Translations under genes and position numbers: made by a program
Notes under the pieces: generated by a model
What the model was told of the DNA's origin: nothing
What the model saw: the letters and a program-made list of their open reading frames with translations, nothing else
Database searches by the model: none
Assembly: GCA_019414345.1 (NCBI GenBank)
Contig: DXMF01000022.1
Coordinates: 14,762-78,761 of the forward strand
Direction of reading: 5' to 3'
From: Collinsella sp.
GTDB taxonomy: Bacteria > Actinomycetota > Coriobacteriia > Coriobacteriales > Coriobacteriaceae
Length of the DNA: 64,000 nucleotides
In this document: positions 16,143-24,994 of the stretch, in pieces
How the letters are laid out: every line of letters begins with the position of its first letter
How positions within the stretch are numbered: the stretch's first letter is position 1

Positions 16143-19100
16143 TTAATTATCGAGAATGCTCTCGCGAATAATTATCGGTTGCAATTCGTTTGAGAGCATT
16201 CCAACCGAGGGGAATGCAATCTCCTTTTTCGTGAGAGCGTCAACAAAGGACCAATTGGCCGTTGCAATGTTGTAGCCATTGTAGCGACCGAGCTCATCCC
16301 CGACTTTAATGAGGTCACCCAGATATATTTCGAGTGGTTTTTGAGTTAAAGCGCTATTGGGAACGGCTTTCCAGACCTTCCGCCCATATTTTTGTTTCGC
16401 AATTCTGGGAACATACGTCCCATCCTTAAGTGCAGGAATATCCGCCTTATAGACGGGGTCTGCGTACCAAGCGCCCTGCCCCTTCTTGGCCTCCGGGTCA
16501 TGCCAGAGCCTCAGGCACAGCATTTCGCTCACCTTGATGACCGACTTCTCGTCTGCCGACACAACGGCGTTGCCCATGACGATGTCCTTATCGGAGCTCG
16601 CCTTGCGAGCAATGTCTTTGCCCTGTGCATTAACGCCGGCATAGCGATAGACCGTCTGCTCGAACAACTCGCCCTTTCCCTTACGCGGAACAAAGCGCGT
16701 GGGTACGACGAAATCGTGCGCCGCGCGTACTTCGTTCGCAAAGGTTTCCCAGGGCATAACACTTTCGAGAGCCTTCATGATGGCATCGCGGCGTTGGGTC
16801 TCGTTCATACCTCTGGTTATGCTCCAGTGTGTCTCTTGGTTGATTCGAGCGGATTTAATCACGAGGCTTCGACTACATGCTGCAATCACACAAGCATCGG
16901 TGGCATGGTGACGATCGTCCGAGCGGTCTTTTTCGCCATTCGAACCAAAGTTAAGCCCCCACCTGCGACGCAGCCATGCGGTCGCTCTGCCAGTGGTAGG
17001 AACAACATGTGCCTTTGCGCCATCATCGGGGAACAGTAGGCAGTCGGCGAGGTAAGCGCATACTTCTCGCGACATATAGGCGGTGTCGGTGAAGCTGCGT
17101 GCTAAGAATTCGCCTTCCTTGGTATCAAGGTCTTTTTCCAGCAGGAAGTTCTTTTTGCGACGGCTGAGTTTCTGGTTTTCCTGAACGCGACGCTCAAAAG
17201 CATCCCATGAAGGCGCGCCGTCGTGGGACATCCATTCGTAAGGCGTCTGTTCGCGTTTGTCCTGATTGCTTTTGGCGAGGACTAGGACTTTGTTGTTGCG
17301 AGAGTTTTCTCCCGTGCGAGAGAACGGCAGGATGTGGTCGATCTGCGTGTAGGTGTCATCGCTAATTAGGCGATCGACTTCGATTTTAGCGCCCGTGTAA
17401 AGGTCGAAGCATTCCTGCTCTTCCCACAGGCGGTACTTCTCTATCTGTTTGCCCGTGACCTCATCTGCCGTGCAGCCACGCAGTTCAGCGATTTGCCCGG
17501 CAATGCGCTCACGATTTTTCTCATTCTTCTTATTGGCCTTGGCAATCTCGTCTTTTGCGCGCTGAGGCAGCCTGAGCTCTCGATCAAGCTCAACGTGGAT
17601 TTCGTTTGGCACGCCCCACTTGCGGCAGACGGCGTTGACCACTTTTCGCATTTGCGACATGGAGCGAATGACGACGGGATTGTTATTTGTCCGACCGGTA
17701 CGTTCGATCCAGGTCTCATAGGGCATCAGGCGATCGGAGCGCTCGAGCTGGGCGCCAGCGATGCGAAGTCCCAGCAGGCCACAGTCATTTTCGGCCTGCG
17801 TAAGGTTGAGGACCTCGGGCTCCTCGAGGCAATCGAGCAGCATGTCGAGTGCTTTTTTGGAACGGTTGCCATAGCCGTTAAGAGCTTTGGATGAATAGGG
17901 AAGCCTACAGAGCGCCTCGATCTCCGCTTCCGAAAGCGGTAGCCCCTGAAGCTGCTCTTGGAGTACGGGGAGAGCTGAAGAGTATGCCACCGCCTCCATA
18001 ACGGCATCGGCGAGATTGCGGTCATCGCGCAAACGCTGCAGGAGAATGGGGTTGGCCGCATTGAGGGTATTGCGGAGCACGCGCCATCCCTTGGGCTTGT
18101 ACACCTCGCGCGTTTTTTCGTCGGCAGCTGGAACTCCCTTAAAGTAATCGCTGGAACTAAGGTCGAGCGCTTTTCGGAGGGCGCCGAATTTAACAGCACA
18201 ATCTTTGTTGCCTCGAATTGGCTCGCACGAGAACAGGATCGCAATGCACTCATCGCGCTCCGTAGCGCTCAGGGCGCGAGAGGTCCCGTTTTCGTGGATG
18301 ATGGTGATGTTGCCGAGTGCGCCATAGGCTGAAACGAGTTCGCTCGTAAGCGTGCAGCGTGCGGCTCGTTTTTCTGTTGGGAAGTATGAGCAGTGGCCAA
18401 CGAGGTCGTACGTGCGGCGGTCGAAGTCTTTGCGCGAACGCTCCCAATCGCAAACCTCGATATATGCGGCCTCAAATTCCGGCGAAGCGTATTTGGAGCC
18501 AAAGGAGCGTTGAGCATCAAATAGGATATGAGTTTCTTCGATAAGCTGGGCGTGCGTTACACACTTGTCGTAATTGCCGCCACGATTGCGACTTTGAGGC
18601 TGCTGAGCGAGCCATTCACCAACGGTACGGCACGAGGTCTCCGCAATTGCTTCCTTGTTGGCCGCAAGGGCGGATAGAACCTTGCCGCCTTCGCTTGATT
18701 TATCCTGACTGCCTTCTCCGTGGGGGATGTATCCACGGCGCTTGCAGAGGGAGTATAGGACTAGCGCCCACTCGCGATCGTTGAGCAGGCGGTCAAGACC
18801 ATCAACGCGAAGCTTGAGCGGCTGCTTGTCACCTTTTGTGGTGTGGAAGTACTCTTTGGTGGCGTCTTGGGGGATGAGGCCATAAGCCTTGAGGACTTGG
18901 AGACAGTGCTTCAAGCGCGCCTGGGTACGGTCAATGTTTCGACGGGTAGAGCGGAAGCCCCTGCGAATAACCGCAAGACTTTGGCCCGTTTTAGGATGAG
19001 TTGGAGAGTCAAATAATCTGACGCCCAAATCCAGGATTTCATGATTGGCTGTGTCGATAAGTGCGAATCCGCAGCTTGCAATTCCTGGATCCATGCCAAG

Positions 19101-19157
19101 CACAAGATGCCTGGGAAGTCCGAGCTTCCCAATTTCGCGATTGATGGTGATCTCCAT
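16143..19157 (-). CDS. cas9: CRISPR-associated endonuclease Cas9 (compact, type II-C)
   Basis: RNA-guided DNA nuclease. 1004 residues from the ATG that has GAGAGGGG 8 bases upstream; the frame is open 14 codons further. RuvC-I is LVLGMDPGIASCGFALID (D23), the Arg-rich bridge helix RRGFRSTRRNIDRTQARLKH follows, and RuvC-II is IHVELDREL (E523). HNH is QIDHILPFSRTG...NNKVLV with D607-H608, and RuvC-III is HHATDA (H750, D754). All catalytic residues are intact, so a functional nuclease is expected. There is no cas4 or csn2, which with the short length fits subtype II-C. The C-terminal PAM-interacting part starts after about residue 780; its PAM cannot be read from sequence. Confidence 0.97.
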   Translation of the reverse strand: MEITINREIGKLGLPRHLVLGMDPGIASCGFALIDTANHEILDLGVRLFDSPTHPKTGQSLAVIRRGFRSTRRNIDRTQARLKHCLQVLKAYGLIPQDATKEYFHTTKGDKQPLKLRVDGLDRLLNDREWALVLYSLCKRRGYIPHGEGSQDKSSEGGKVLSALAANKEAIAETSCRTVGEWLAQQPQSRNRGGNYDKCVTHAQLIEETHILFDAQRSFGSKYASPEFEAAYIEVCDWERSRKDFDRRTYDLVGHCSYFPTEKRAARCTLTSELVSAYGALGNITIIHENGTSRALSATERDECIAILFSCEPIRGNKDCAVKFGALRKALDLSSSDYFKGVPAADEKTREVYKPKGWRVLRNTLNAANPILLQRLRDDRNLADAVMEAVAYSSALPVLQEQLQGLPLSEAEIEALCRLPYSSKALNGYGNRSKKALDMLLDCLEEPEVLNLTQAENDCGLLGLRIAGAQLERSDRLMPYETWIERTGRTNNNPVVIRSMSQMRKVVNAVCRKWGVPNEIHVELDRELRLPQRAKDEIAKANKKNEKNRERIAGQIAELRGCTADEVTGKQIEKYRLWEEQECFDLYTGAKIEVDRLISDDTYTQIDHILPFSRTGENSRNNKVLVLAKSNQDKREQTPYEWMSHDGAPSWDAFERRVQENQKLSRRKKNFLLEKDLDTKEGEFLARSFTDTAYMSREVCAYLADCLLFPDDGAKAHVVPTTGRATAWLRRRWGLNFGSNGEKDRSDDRHHATDACVIAACSRSLVIKSARINQETHWSITRGMNETQRRDAIMKALESVMPWETFANEVRAAHDFVVPTRFVPRKGKGELFEQTVYRYAGVNAQGKDIARKASSDKDIVMGNAVVSADEKSVIKVSEMLCLRLWHDPEAKKGQGAWYADPVYKADIPALKDGTYVPRIAKQKYGRKVWKAVPNSALTQKPLEIYLGDLIKVGDELGRYNGYNIATANWSFVDALTKKEIAFPSVGMLSNELQPIIIRESILDN

Positions 19158-19284
19158 GGAGCACCCCTCTCTAATAAGAACTCTGGAGAACAGTACCATC
19201 GCGTGGGGACATGGGCCGAGCTTGTTAGCCGAGCGGTCATTTTGTTAGGCAAATGGAAATGATTTATACAGCCTTACATATCGG

Positions 19285-19422
19285 TTACCGGATGATGCCG
19301 TTTGTTGAAATTGAATCCCGACTGAATCCCGCCCTGAGATTGAATGGCGGGACAGTTGCGATGCTCGGCTTGCTTGCAGGTTTGTAGAGCTCCTTGCATT
19401 CCTTCTTAAAGTCGAACGCCAT
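19285..19422 (-). pseudogene. N-terminal remnant of a GyrI-like domain protein
   Basis: A 45-codon frame begins MAFDFKKECKELYKPASKPS and continues IATVPPFNL. This closely resembles the start of GyrI-like small-molecule-binding proteins (typically K-K-E-Y-K-E-L-Y-x-P-x-x-K-P-x-x-x-x-V-P). After 29 residues the similarity ends and the frame stops, so only the first fifth or so of the gene survives. The rest of the gap up to the ABC transporter contains a LexA-like box and a dispersed palindrome. Confidence 0.6.
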
Positions 19423-19478
19423 GTTGGCCGCCTTTCTGCGTATTGGCCTGCTTAAATAGCGGAATCATATCATAGAAA

Positions 19479-19492
19479 CGAACAACTGTTCG
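19479..19492. promoter_or_regulatory. LexA/SOS-box-like palindrome
   Basis: CGAACAACTGTTCG is a 14-bp near-perfect dyad (CGAACA-AC-TGTTCG). It fits the Gram-positive LexA consensus CGAAC-N4-GTTCG at every arm position and departs at one inner position. It lies 57 bases upstream of the GyrI-like remnant, so it may once have controlled that gene. Confidence 0.4.
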
Positions 19493-19610
19493 AATGATTT
19501 GGTTGACAGATAGAGATACGTGCGTTGTGTTTGGCGGTCGGCCTGACCCCGTCGATGATTTCTCTGCCTCCCCGGCGCTTCATCTATAGCTGCCGTTTCC
19601 CCATATAAAA

Positions 19611-19643
19611 CCTGCCAAAATAAACCTGTCCCTTTTTGGTCGG
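19611..19643. repeat. Dispersed palindrome, GGGACAGG family, inverted copy
   Basis: CCTGCCAAAA...TTTTTGGTCGG with the inner phrase AACCTGTCCC. It is the reverse complement of copies at 23167, 28851 and 30058. It lies about 50 bases ahead of the ABC transporter operon, whose other end carries a direct copy. Confidence 0.75.
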
Positions 19644-19693
19644 CGCGAAATGGGTAATACTAAAGAGTTATCCGACCAGATGGGAATTAATCG

Positions 19694-20395
19694 ATGGCCT
19701 ATATCGAATTCAAAGACGTCATCAAAGCATACGGCGAGGGCGATGCCCGCATTCACGCGCTCGACGGCGCGAGCTTTACGGTCGAGCGCGGCGAGCTCGC
19801 CATCATTCTGGGTGCTTCGGGTGCCGGCAAGACCACGGCGCTCAACATTCTGGGCGGCATGGATACGGCGACCTCCGGCACCGTGACGGTGGACGGGCGC
19901 GACGTGAGCTCTGCCAACGAGGCGCAGCTCGTGGAATACCGCCGCGCCGACGTCGGCTTTGTCTTCCAGTTCTACAATTTGGTCCCCAACTTGACGGCGC
20001 TCGAAAACGTCGAGCTTGCGGCGCAAATCTGCCCCGATTCGCTCGATGCCGAGCAAACGCTTTGCCAGGTTGGCCTGGGCGAGCGCCTCGCCAACTTCCC
20101 CGCGCAGCTTTCGGGTGGCGAGCAGCAGCGTGTGTCCATTGCCCGCGCACTGGCCAAGAACCCCAAGCTGCTTTTATGCGACGAGCCCACGGGTGCACTT
20201 GACTACAAAACCGGCAAGCAGATCTTGCAGTTGCTGCAGGACACTTGCCGCAAGCAGGACATCACGGTCATTATCATCACCCACAACTCCGCGCTGGCGC
20301 CCATGGCCGATCGCCTGATCCGCTTTAAGAGCGGCCGCGTGGAGAGCGAGACGGTCCAGCAAAATCCCGTGCCTATCGAGACGATCGAGTGGTAG
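19694..20395 (+). CDS. ABC transporter ATP-binding protein, MacB/LolD type
   Basis: ATPase of a FtsX-type exporter or lipid/peptide efflux system. 233 residues: Walker A GASGAGKTT, Q-loop FVFQFYNLVPNLTALENVELA (typical of the LolD/MacB branch), signature LSGGEQQRVSIARAL, Walker B LLCDEPTGALD and a switch His in THNSA. It overlaps or abuts the large permease gene downstream, so they form one operon and one complex. The substrate is unknown; such pairs often handle antimicrobial peptides or cell-envelope lipids. Confidence 0.93.
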   Translation: MAYIEFKDVIKAYGEGDARIHALDGASFTVERGELAIILGASGAGKTTALNILGGMDTATSGTVTVDGRDVSSANEAQLVEYRRADVGFVFQFYNLVPNLTALENVELAAQICPDSLDAEQTLCQVGLGERLANFPAQLSGGEQQRVSIARALAKNPKLLLCDEPTGALDYKTGKQILQLLQDTCRKQDITVIIITHNSALAPMADRLIRFKSGRVESETVQQNPVPIETIEW

Positions 20396-20400
20396 CGCCC

Positions 20401-23166
20401 ATGGACCAAGATTGCCAAAACAGCCAAAACCACGATACAGAGCACGCGGGCCGCGACCGGGAGTTCGCGACCTACCGTACCGCTCAAAGCTCAAACGATA
20501 TGGTGCCGACGGTTTTTCGCCGTGGCATCTACCGCACGATTCGGGGCAGTCTTAAGCGCTTCCTATCTATCGTGGTCATCACTGCGCTTGGCGTGAGCGT
20601 GATGTGCGGCCTTAAGGCGGGCTGCGAGGATTTGTGCGATTCGGTCGACGCCTATTTTGACCAGCAGAATGTCTATGACATTAACGTGCAGTCGACCTAT
20701 GGCCTTACGCGCGACGATCTCGCGGCTATCCAAGAGGTCGACGGCGTCGAGACGGTCGAGGGCATCTACACCGAGACCGCCTACACCGCCGTGGGCACAA
20801 CGCGCGAGCGCGTGGTCGTGCAAAGTCTCTCCAAGGAGAACATCGATCAGCCGGTGCTGGTGAGCGGCGATTTGCCCGAGAGCGCCGATGAAGTCGCGGT
20901 GACTTCGAAGTTCCTGAAGGCTTCGGGCAAAAAGCTCGGCGATACGGTGAGTTTTGCCGCCAATGACGCGAGCTCGTCCAACCAAAGTGCCAAGGATCAG
21001 TTTGCCGCGGGCGATTACACCATTACGGCCGAGGTCCTCGATCCTACCGACGTGAGCTCCGACTCGACAGTCAACGCCTTTCGCGCTGCTTCGGCTGCGG
21101 ACTATAAGTTCTATGTGAGCGAGGATGCCGCGACATCTTCTTCCTACTCCGCAGTCCACGTGATCGTCGAGGGAGCCAAGAGTCTTAACTCCTATTCGGA
21201 TGCCTACGCGGCAAAGATCAATGAGGTCAAGGGCAATATCGAGAAGATCCGCGAAGAGCGTGAGAAGGCGCGCGTCCAGGAGTTGACGGTTGACACGCCG
21301 ACAAGCTTGGATACGGCCGAGCGTCAGGCCGCCATGCTCTTTGGGATCGAGCAGGATAACATCAACCGTATGGCCGAGGGCAGCGAGGAGCGCGTCCAGG
21401 CTCAGGCCGAGTTGGACCAGCGCCGCGCCGCCGCCGACCAGCATTTTGCCGATGCCCGCGCCGAGCTTTCCGATCTGGGCGAATGCACCTGGTACATTCA
21501 GGACCGCGGTAACATCGCAAGCTACTCGAGCGTCGAGAGCGACAGTTCTTCGATCGAGGCCATCGCCACGGTTTTCCCATTTATCTTCTTTGTCGTTGCT
21601 GTGCTCATCAGTCTTACCACCGCCACGCGCATGGTCGAGGAGGAGCGCACGCTTATTGGCCTGTACAAGGCGCTTGGCTATTCACGCGAGCGCATCCTGT
21701 CCAAATACGTGGACTATGCGCTGTGGGCATGTCTGATCGGCGGCGTGCTCGGCAACATCATCGGATTTGTGGGCCTGCCGCTGTTCCTGTTTACGGTGTT
21801 CGATGACATGTACTCGCTGCCCCAGATGTTGCTTTCGTACGACATCGTGTCCTCAATCGTCTCGGTGGCGCTGTTTGCCGTGGGCGTGGTGGGCGCTACG
21901 ATTATCGCCTGCCGCCACGAGATGGCCGAGACCCCGGCCTCGCTCATGCGTCCCAAGGCCCCACGCGCCGGCTCTCGCATCTTGCTTGAGCGCATCGGCT
22001 TTATCTGGCGCCGCATGGGCTTTTTGAACAAGGTGGCAGCACGTAACCTGTTCCGCTACAAAAAGCGCGCTTTTATGACCATCTTCGGTATCGCCGGCTG
22101 CACGGCGCTCGTGATCTGCGGTATGGGCATTCGCGACACGTCGGTGGCGCTTTCGCCCAAACAGTACGGGCATATCACGCGCTACGACCTGCTGGCGGTC
22201 GCCAATCCCGACGATTTTTCGCAGACGTGCGCGGCATTGGATGAGCGCAGCGCGGCCAATGATTTCAACGTGACCGTGACCTCGACCCTGCCGATTATGA
22301 CCGACAACGTCACCTTTACGTTTGGCGGCAAGAGCGAGACCGTGCAGCTGATCGTGGTGCCCGATGACCGCACGAGTGACTTGGGCGATTACGTGCGTCT
22401 GGAGGATGAGTCCAAAGAACCGCTGCCTTTGCGTGACGGAGACGTGTATCTGAGCAAAAGTTCACAGCTGGTGCTGGGGATTCAGCCGGGCGATACGGCT
22501 CACGTCCAGGATTCGTCGCTCAATGTTGCCAAGGTCAAAGTCAGCGACATTTCGCTTAACTATCTGGGCAACACGCTTTACATGACGCAGGGCACCTATG
22601 AGCGTGCGTTCGGTCGAAGCGCACGTCTTAACGGCGTCTTTGTGTTGCTTAAGGGTTCGTCGGCCGACCAGATTGCGTTTAGCAAGAATCTTAAGAGTGA
22701 CGGTTGGCTTACGATTTCGAGTACGGCCGAGCATTGGGAAAACTATGAGGCGAACTTTACGATTATCAATTCGGTCGTGGTGCTCGTGACCTTTATGGCG
22801 GCGTGCCTATCGTTTGTGGTGGTGTTTACGCTGTCCAACACGAATATCTCCGAGCGCGAGCGCGAGCTGGCGACCATTAAGGTGTTGGGCTTCCGTCGCG
22901 GTGAGGTGCACCATTACGTCAACAAGGAGACGTTGATCCTCACGGCGATTGGCGCTGCGCTGGGCGTGCCGCTGGGCGGCTTGCTGGCCGAGAGTTTTAC
23001 GTACATTTTGCAGATGCCGTCGCTGTACTTTGATGTCGAGGTCGAGCCGCTAAGCTACGTGCTCGCCGTGGTGCTTTCCTTTGGCTTTACGTTTATCGTC
23101 AACCTCGCTACCAATCGTACCCTCAACAAGATCGACATGGTCGGCGCCCTCAAAAGCGCCGAGTAA
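20401..23166 (+). CDS. FtsX-like ABC permease with large extracytoplasmic coiled coil
   Basis: About 921 residues from ATG 20401; GTG 20389 overlaps the ATPase stop and is possible, and ATG 20500 would still keep the first membrane helix. One N-terminal helix (RFLSIVVITALGVSVMCGL) is followed by a large external domain. It includes a charged coiled-coil stretch (KINEVKGNIEKIREEREKAR). Then come an FtsX block of three helices (VFPFIFFVVAVLISL onward), a second external domain and a second FtsX block ending LATNRTLNKIDMVGALKSAE. The two-FtsX-block layout is that of bacterial MacB-type permeases of Gram-positives. No GGDEF or protease parts. Confidence 0.9.
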   Translation: MDQDCQNSQNHDTEHAGRDREFATYRTAQSSNDMVPTVFRRGIYRTIRGSLKRFLSIVVITALGVSVMCGLKAGCEDLCDSVDAYFDQQNVYDINVQSTYGLTRDDLAAIQEVDGVETVEGIYTETAYTAVGTTRERVVVQSLSKENIDQPVLVSGDLPESADEVAVTSKFLKASGKKLGDTVSFAANDASSSNQSAKDQFAAGDYTITAEVLDPTDVSSDSTVNAFRAASAADYKFYVSEDAATSSSYSAVHVIVEGAKSLNSYSDAYAAKINEVKGNIEKIREEREKARVQELTVDTPTSLDTAERQAAMLFGIEQDNINRMAEGSEERVQAQAELDQRRAAADQHFADARAELSDLGECTWYIQDRGNIASYSSVESDSSSIEAIATVFPFIFFVVAVLISLTTATRMVEEERTLIGLYKALGYSRERILSKYVDYALWACLIGGVLGNIIGFVGLPLFLFTVFDDMYSLPQMLLSYDIVSSIVSVALFAVGVVGATIIACRHEMAETPASLMRPKAPRAGSRILLERIGFIWRRMGFLNKVAARNLFRYKKRAFMTIFGIAGCTALVICGMGIRDTSVALSPKQYGHITRYDLLAVANPDDFSQTCAALDERSAANDFNVTVTSTLPIMTDNVTFTFGGKSETVQLIVVPDDRTSDLGDYVRLEDESKEPLPLRDGDVYLSKSSQLVLGIQPGDTAHVQDSSLNVAKVKVSDISLNYLGNTLYMTQGTYERAFGRSARLNGVFVLLKGSSADQIAFSKNLKSDGWLTISSTAEHWENYEANFTIINSVVVLVTFMAACLSFVVVFTLSNTNISERERELATIKVLGFRRGEVHHYVNKETLILTAIGAALGVPLGGLLAESFTYILQMPSLYFDVEVEPLSYVLAVVLSFGFTFIVNLATNRTLNKIDMVGALKSAE

Positions 23167-23199
23167 CCTGCCAAAAAGGGACAGGTTTATTTTGGCAGG
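23167..23199. repeat. Dispersed palindrome, GGGACAGG family
   Basis: CCTGCCAAAAAGGGACAGG followed by TTTATTTTGGCAGG, starting at the permease stop. Outer arms pair; the trailing TTTTAT suits a terminator. Confidence 0.8.
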
Positions 23200-23207
23200 T
23201 TTTATCT

Positions 23208-23249
23208 GGGCAAACGCCGGACAACCATTATGTGGCCCGGCGTTTGCCC
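23208..23249 (+). terminator. Strong hairpin after the FtsX permease
   Basis: GGGCAAACGCCGG and CCGGCGTTTGCCC form a perfect 13-bp stem with a 16-base loop. No T-run follows. Confidence 0.6.
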
Positions 23250-23366
23250 CGTCAAACGGGCTTTTCCATTTGCCTTTCATTCTATTTGGTTTTCGCTCGC
23301 AGGCGTGGATGAGAGGCTCTCTTTAGCCTTCGAGATTGGGCTTGTATGGGTCGTATGCCACAAAAT

Positions 23367-23506
23367 GGGCCTATCTACTACGTTTGCTACCACACCCTCG
23401 ACCGTGACAAAGATTATGAAATTAAAACCGCAGGTAGAGGGCTTGCCAGTTTTCGGAAAAGGCGGGTATGGTCGGCCCTCTCGAGTTAAACGTAGTAAAT
23501 AGGCCC
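23367..23506. repeat. 140-bp inverted-repeat element
   Basis: GGGCCTATCTACTACGTTT and AAACGTAGTAAATAGGCCC pair at 18 of 19 positions and enclose smaller paired segments (ACCCTCGACCG / GGTCGGCCCT). TTTT follows the right arm. No gene is visible in the 515-base gap between the permease and the next regulator. Confidence 0.65.
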
Positions 23507-23568
23507 TTTTCTTGGCGCGCGGTCAGCTCAATGCTAATCTCCGTGCCGGAACTGACCCAGTTGTTTGT

Positions 23569-23637
23569 AAGTTGCGGTGATATACGGACTGTTTGGCGCT
23601 TTGGAGCTTCAAAACAGTCCCTATCTCACCGCAACTT
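23569..23637. repeat. Dispersed palindrome, GTTGCGGTG family, copy 2
   Basis: Ends AAGTTGCGGTGATA and TCTCACCGCAACTT; inner arms GGACTGTTT / AAACAGTCC. Same ends as copies 1 and 3, different interior. Confidence 0.8.
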
Positions 23638-23681
23638 AGGAGAAGGGCGGGGGCGGTTGGGTGCTGCTGGGTCGGAGCGTG

Positions 23682-24602
23682 TTAGGCCTGTTTGCGGTGC
23701 TTCCATTGTTTGCGGCACCAGCGCATGAGCGCCTTTACGATGGGAATCGTGATGAGGACGATCCATGCAGGATGGGGCTGTCCCAAACAGAGCCACATGT
23801 AGAGGAACCAAGCGATGGCGGCTGCCGGGTAGATGGCCTCGATCAGCTTAGACAGGTGGCGTCGATCGATGAAGTCACCAATCGCGTAGCAGACGGGAAC
23901 CAAAAAGACGAGGAAAAGCCCCATGTCCCATGTGCCGTAGACAATGCCGAGCACCAGATAGGCGAGAGTGACAAGTGCGGGGAAGGGGAATTTGTTCCAT
24001 GCACGTCCGACCTTGGTGTGGAAATGCTTGCCATGATGGTCGAGCTTGTCGTGTGCTTCCTTCCAGCTGGAAAACGTCTCGCCGTCGATGGTGACGGTGC
24101 CGTCGTCATTGGTGCGTACGCTATGTCCATCGTCCTCAAGCGTATCGATATGCACGCCGCCCGGCCCCACATGCACCTCTTCGCCCTTGCGCTCGTTGGT
24201 CACATGGATGCCGCTCCAACCAACATGGACTTCCTCGCCTTTATTGGGATCAATGACGTGGATACCGCGCGCGAGGGAAATATCGACAAGTGGTTTGTCG
24301 CCGCAATCGGCGTGCTCGGCAGAATCCTCAGCCTCGTCAGCCGCATCCGCCGTCTCGGTGTCGGCGCTACCGTCCTCCGGGTCGTCGGCATCGTTAGCCG
24401 CCTCCCCATACAGCAGCTCATCCAGCGACACGCCATACAGCGCGGCGAGCGCAATAAGGTTATCGGTATCGGGCGAGGATTCGCTGCGCTCCCATTTACT
24501 GACAGCCTGACGACTCACACCCAGCTGGGCGGCAAGCGCCTCCTGAGAAAGCCCGGCAGCCTTGCGGCGATCGACGAGGCGCTGTGCCATCGCAAGATCC
24601 AT
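23682..24602 (-). CDS. XRE-family regulator with C-terminal membrane domain
   Basis: 306 residues from ATG 24602, 5 bases after AAAGGAA. Residues 5-60 are a canonical Cro/C1 HTH (GLSQEALAAQLGVSRQAVSKWE). Next come an acidic linker and a beta-rich segment with repeating GEEVHVGxxGIHV units (about residues 110-170). Two or three C-terminal membrane helices follow (TLAYLVLGIVYG, LFLVFLVPVCYAIGD, AIAWFLYMWLCLG). This makes a membrane-tethered transcription factor whose ligand or signal is unknown. It is monocistronic, with a palindromic element on its upstream side. Confidence 0.82.
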   Translation of the reverse strand: MDLAMAQRLVDRRKAAGLSQEALAAQLGVSRQAVSKWERSESSPDTDNLIALAALYGVSLDELLYGEAANDADDPEDGSADTETADAADEAEDSAEHADCGDKPLVDISLARGIHVIDPNKGEEVHVGWSGIHVTNERKGEEVHVGPGGVHIDTLEDDGHSVRTNDDGTVTIDGETFSSWKEAHDKLDHHGKHFHTKVGRAWNKFPFPALVTLAYLVLGIVYGTWDMGLFLVFLVPVCYAIGDFIDRRHLSKLIEAIYPAAAIAWFLYMWLCLGQPHPAWIVLITIPIVKALMRWCRKQWKHRKQA

Positions 24603-24850
24603 GGTGGTTCCTTTCGTTTGATGGTCGAATCGAATGAGCCGAGTATGCCGAGAACAACCGGTAGCGACCACCATTTCTAGTTAGAATCTGCCCCAACCCT
24701 ACCGCAACTACCGGTAGCAACCCCTAACGACCAGCCATTTCAGGACAAATGTCAGTGCTACTCTCAGCTAAGAGCCTGCAACATCCCAAAATCTCAGCCC
24801 ACGCACTTGCAGCAAGAAGACGAATAGCCTCGGCCTCCCTAGTTACCGCA

Positions 24851-24971
24851 GGAGGCCCCAGGGCTTTCCTCCCAAATCTTTCCGCAGGACGGAAGGACCC
24901 CGCCGCGCGAAGCGCGCAGCGGGGTCCTGACATGTCCGAGGACGATTTGGGAGGAAAGCCCTGGGGCCTCC
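24851..24971. repeat. Structured palindromic element, member 2
   Basis: Outer arms GGAGGCCCCAGGGCTTTCC... / ...GGAAAGCCCTGGGGCCTCC and inner arms AGGACCCCGC / GCGGGGTCCT. The unpaired motifs TTTCCGCAGGAC and GTCCGAGGAC are identical to member 1, while arm positions differ in a compensated way. It lies 23 bases beyond the pfkA stop codon. Confidence 0.85.
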
Positions 24972-24994
24972 GATGGGGGCAGTTCCAGCCGAGG

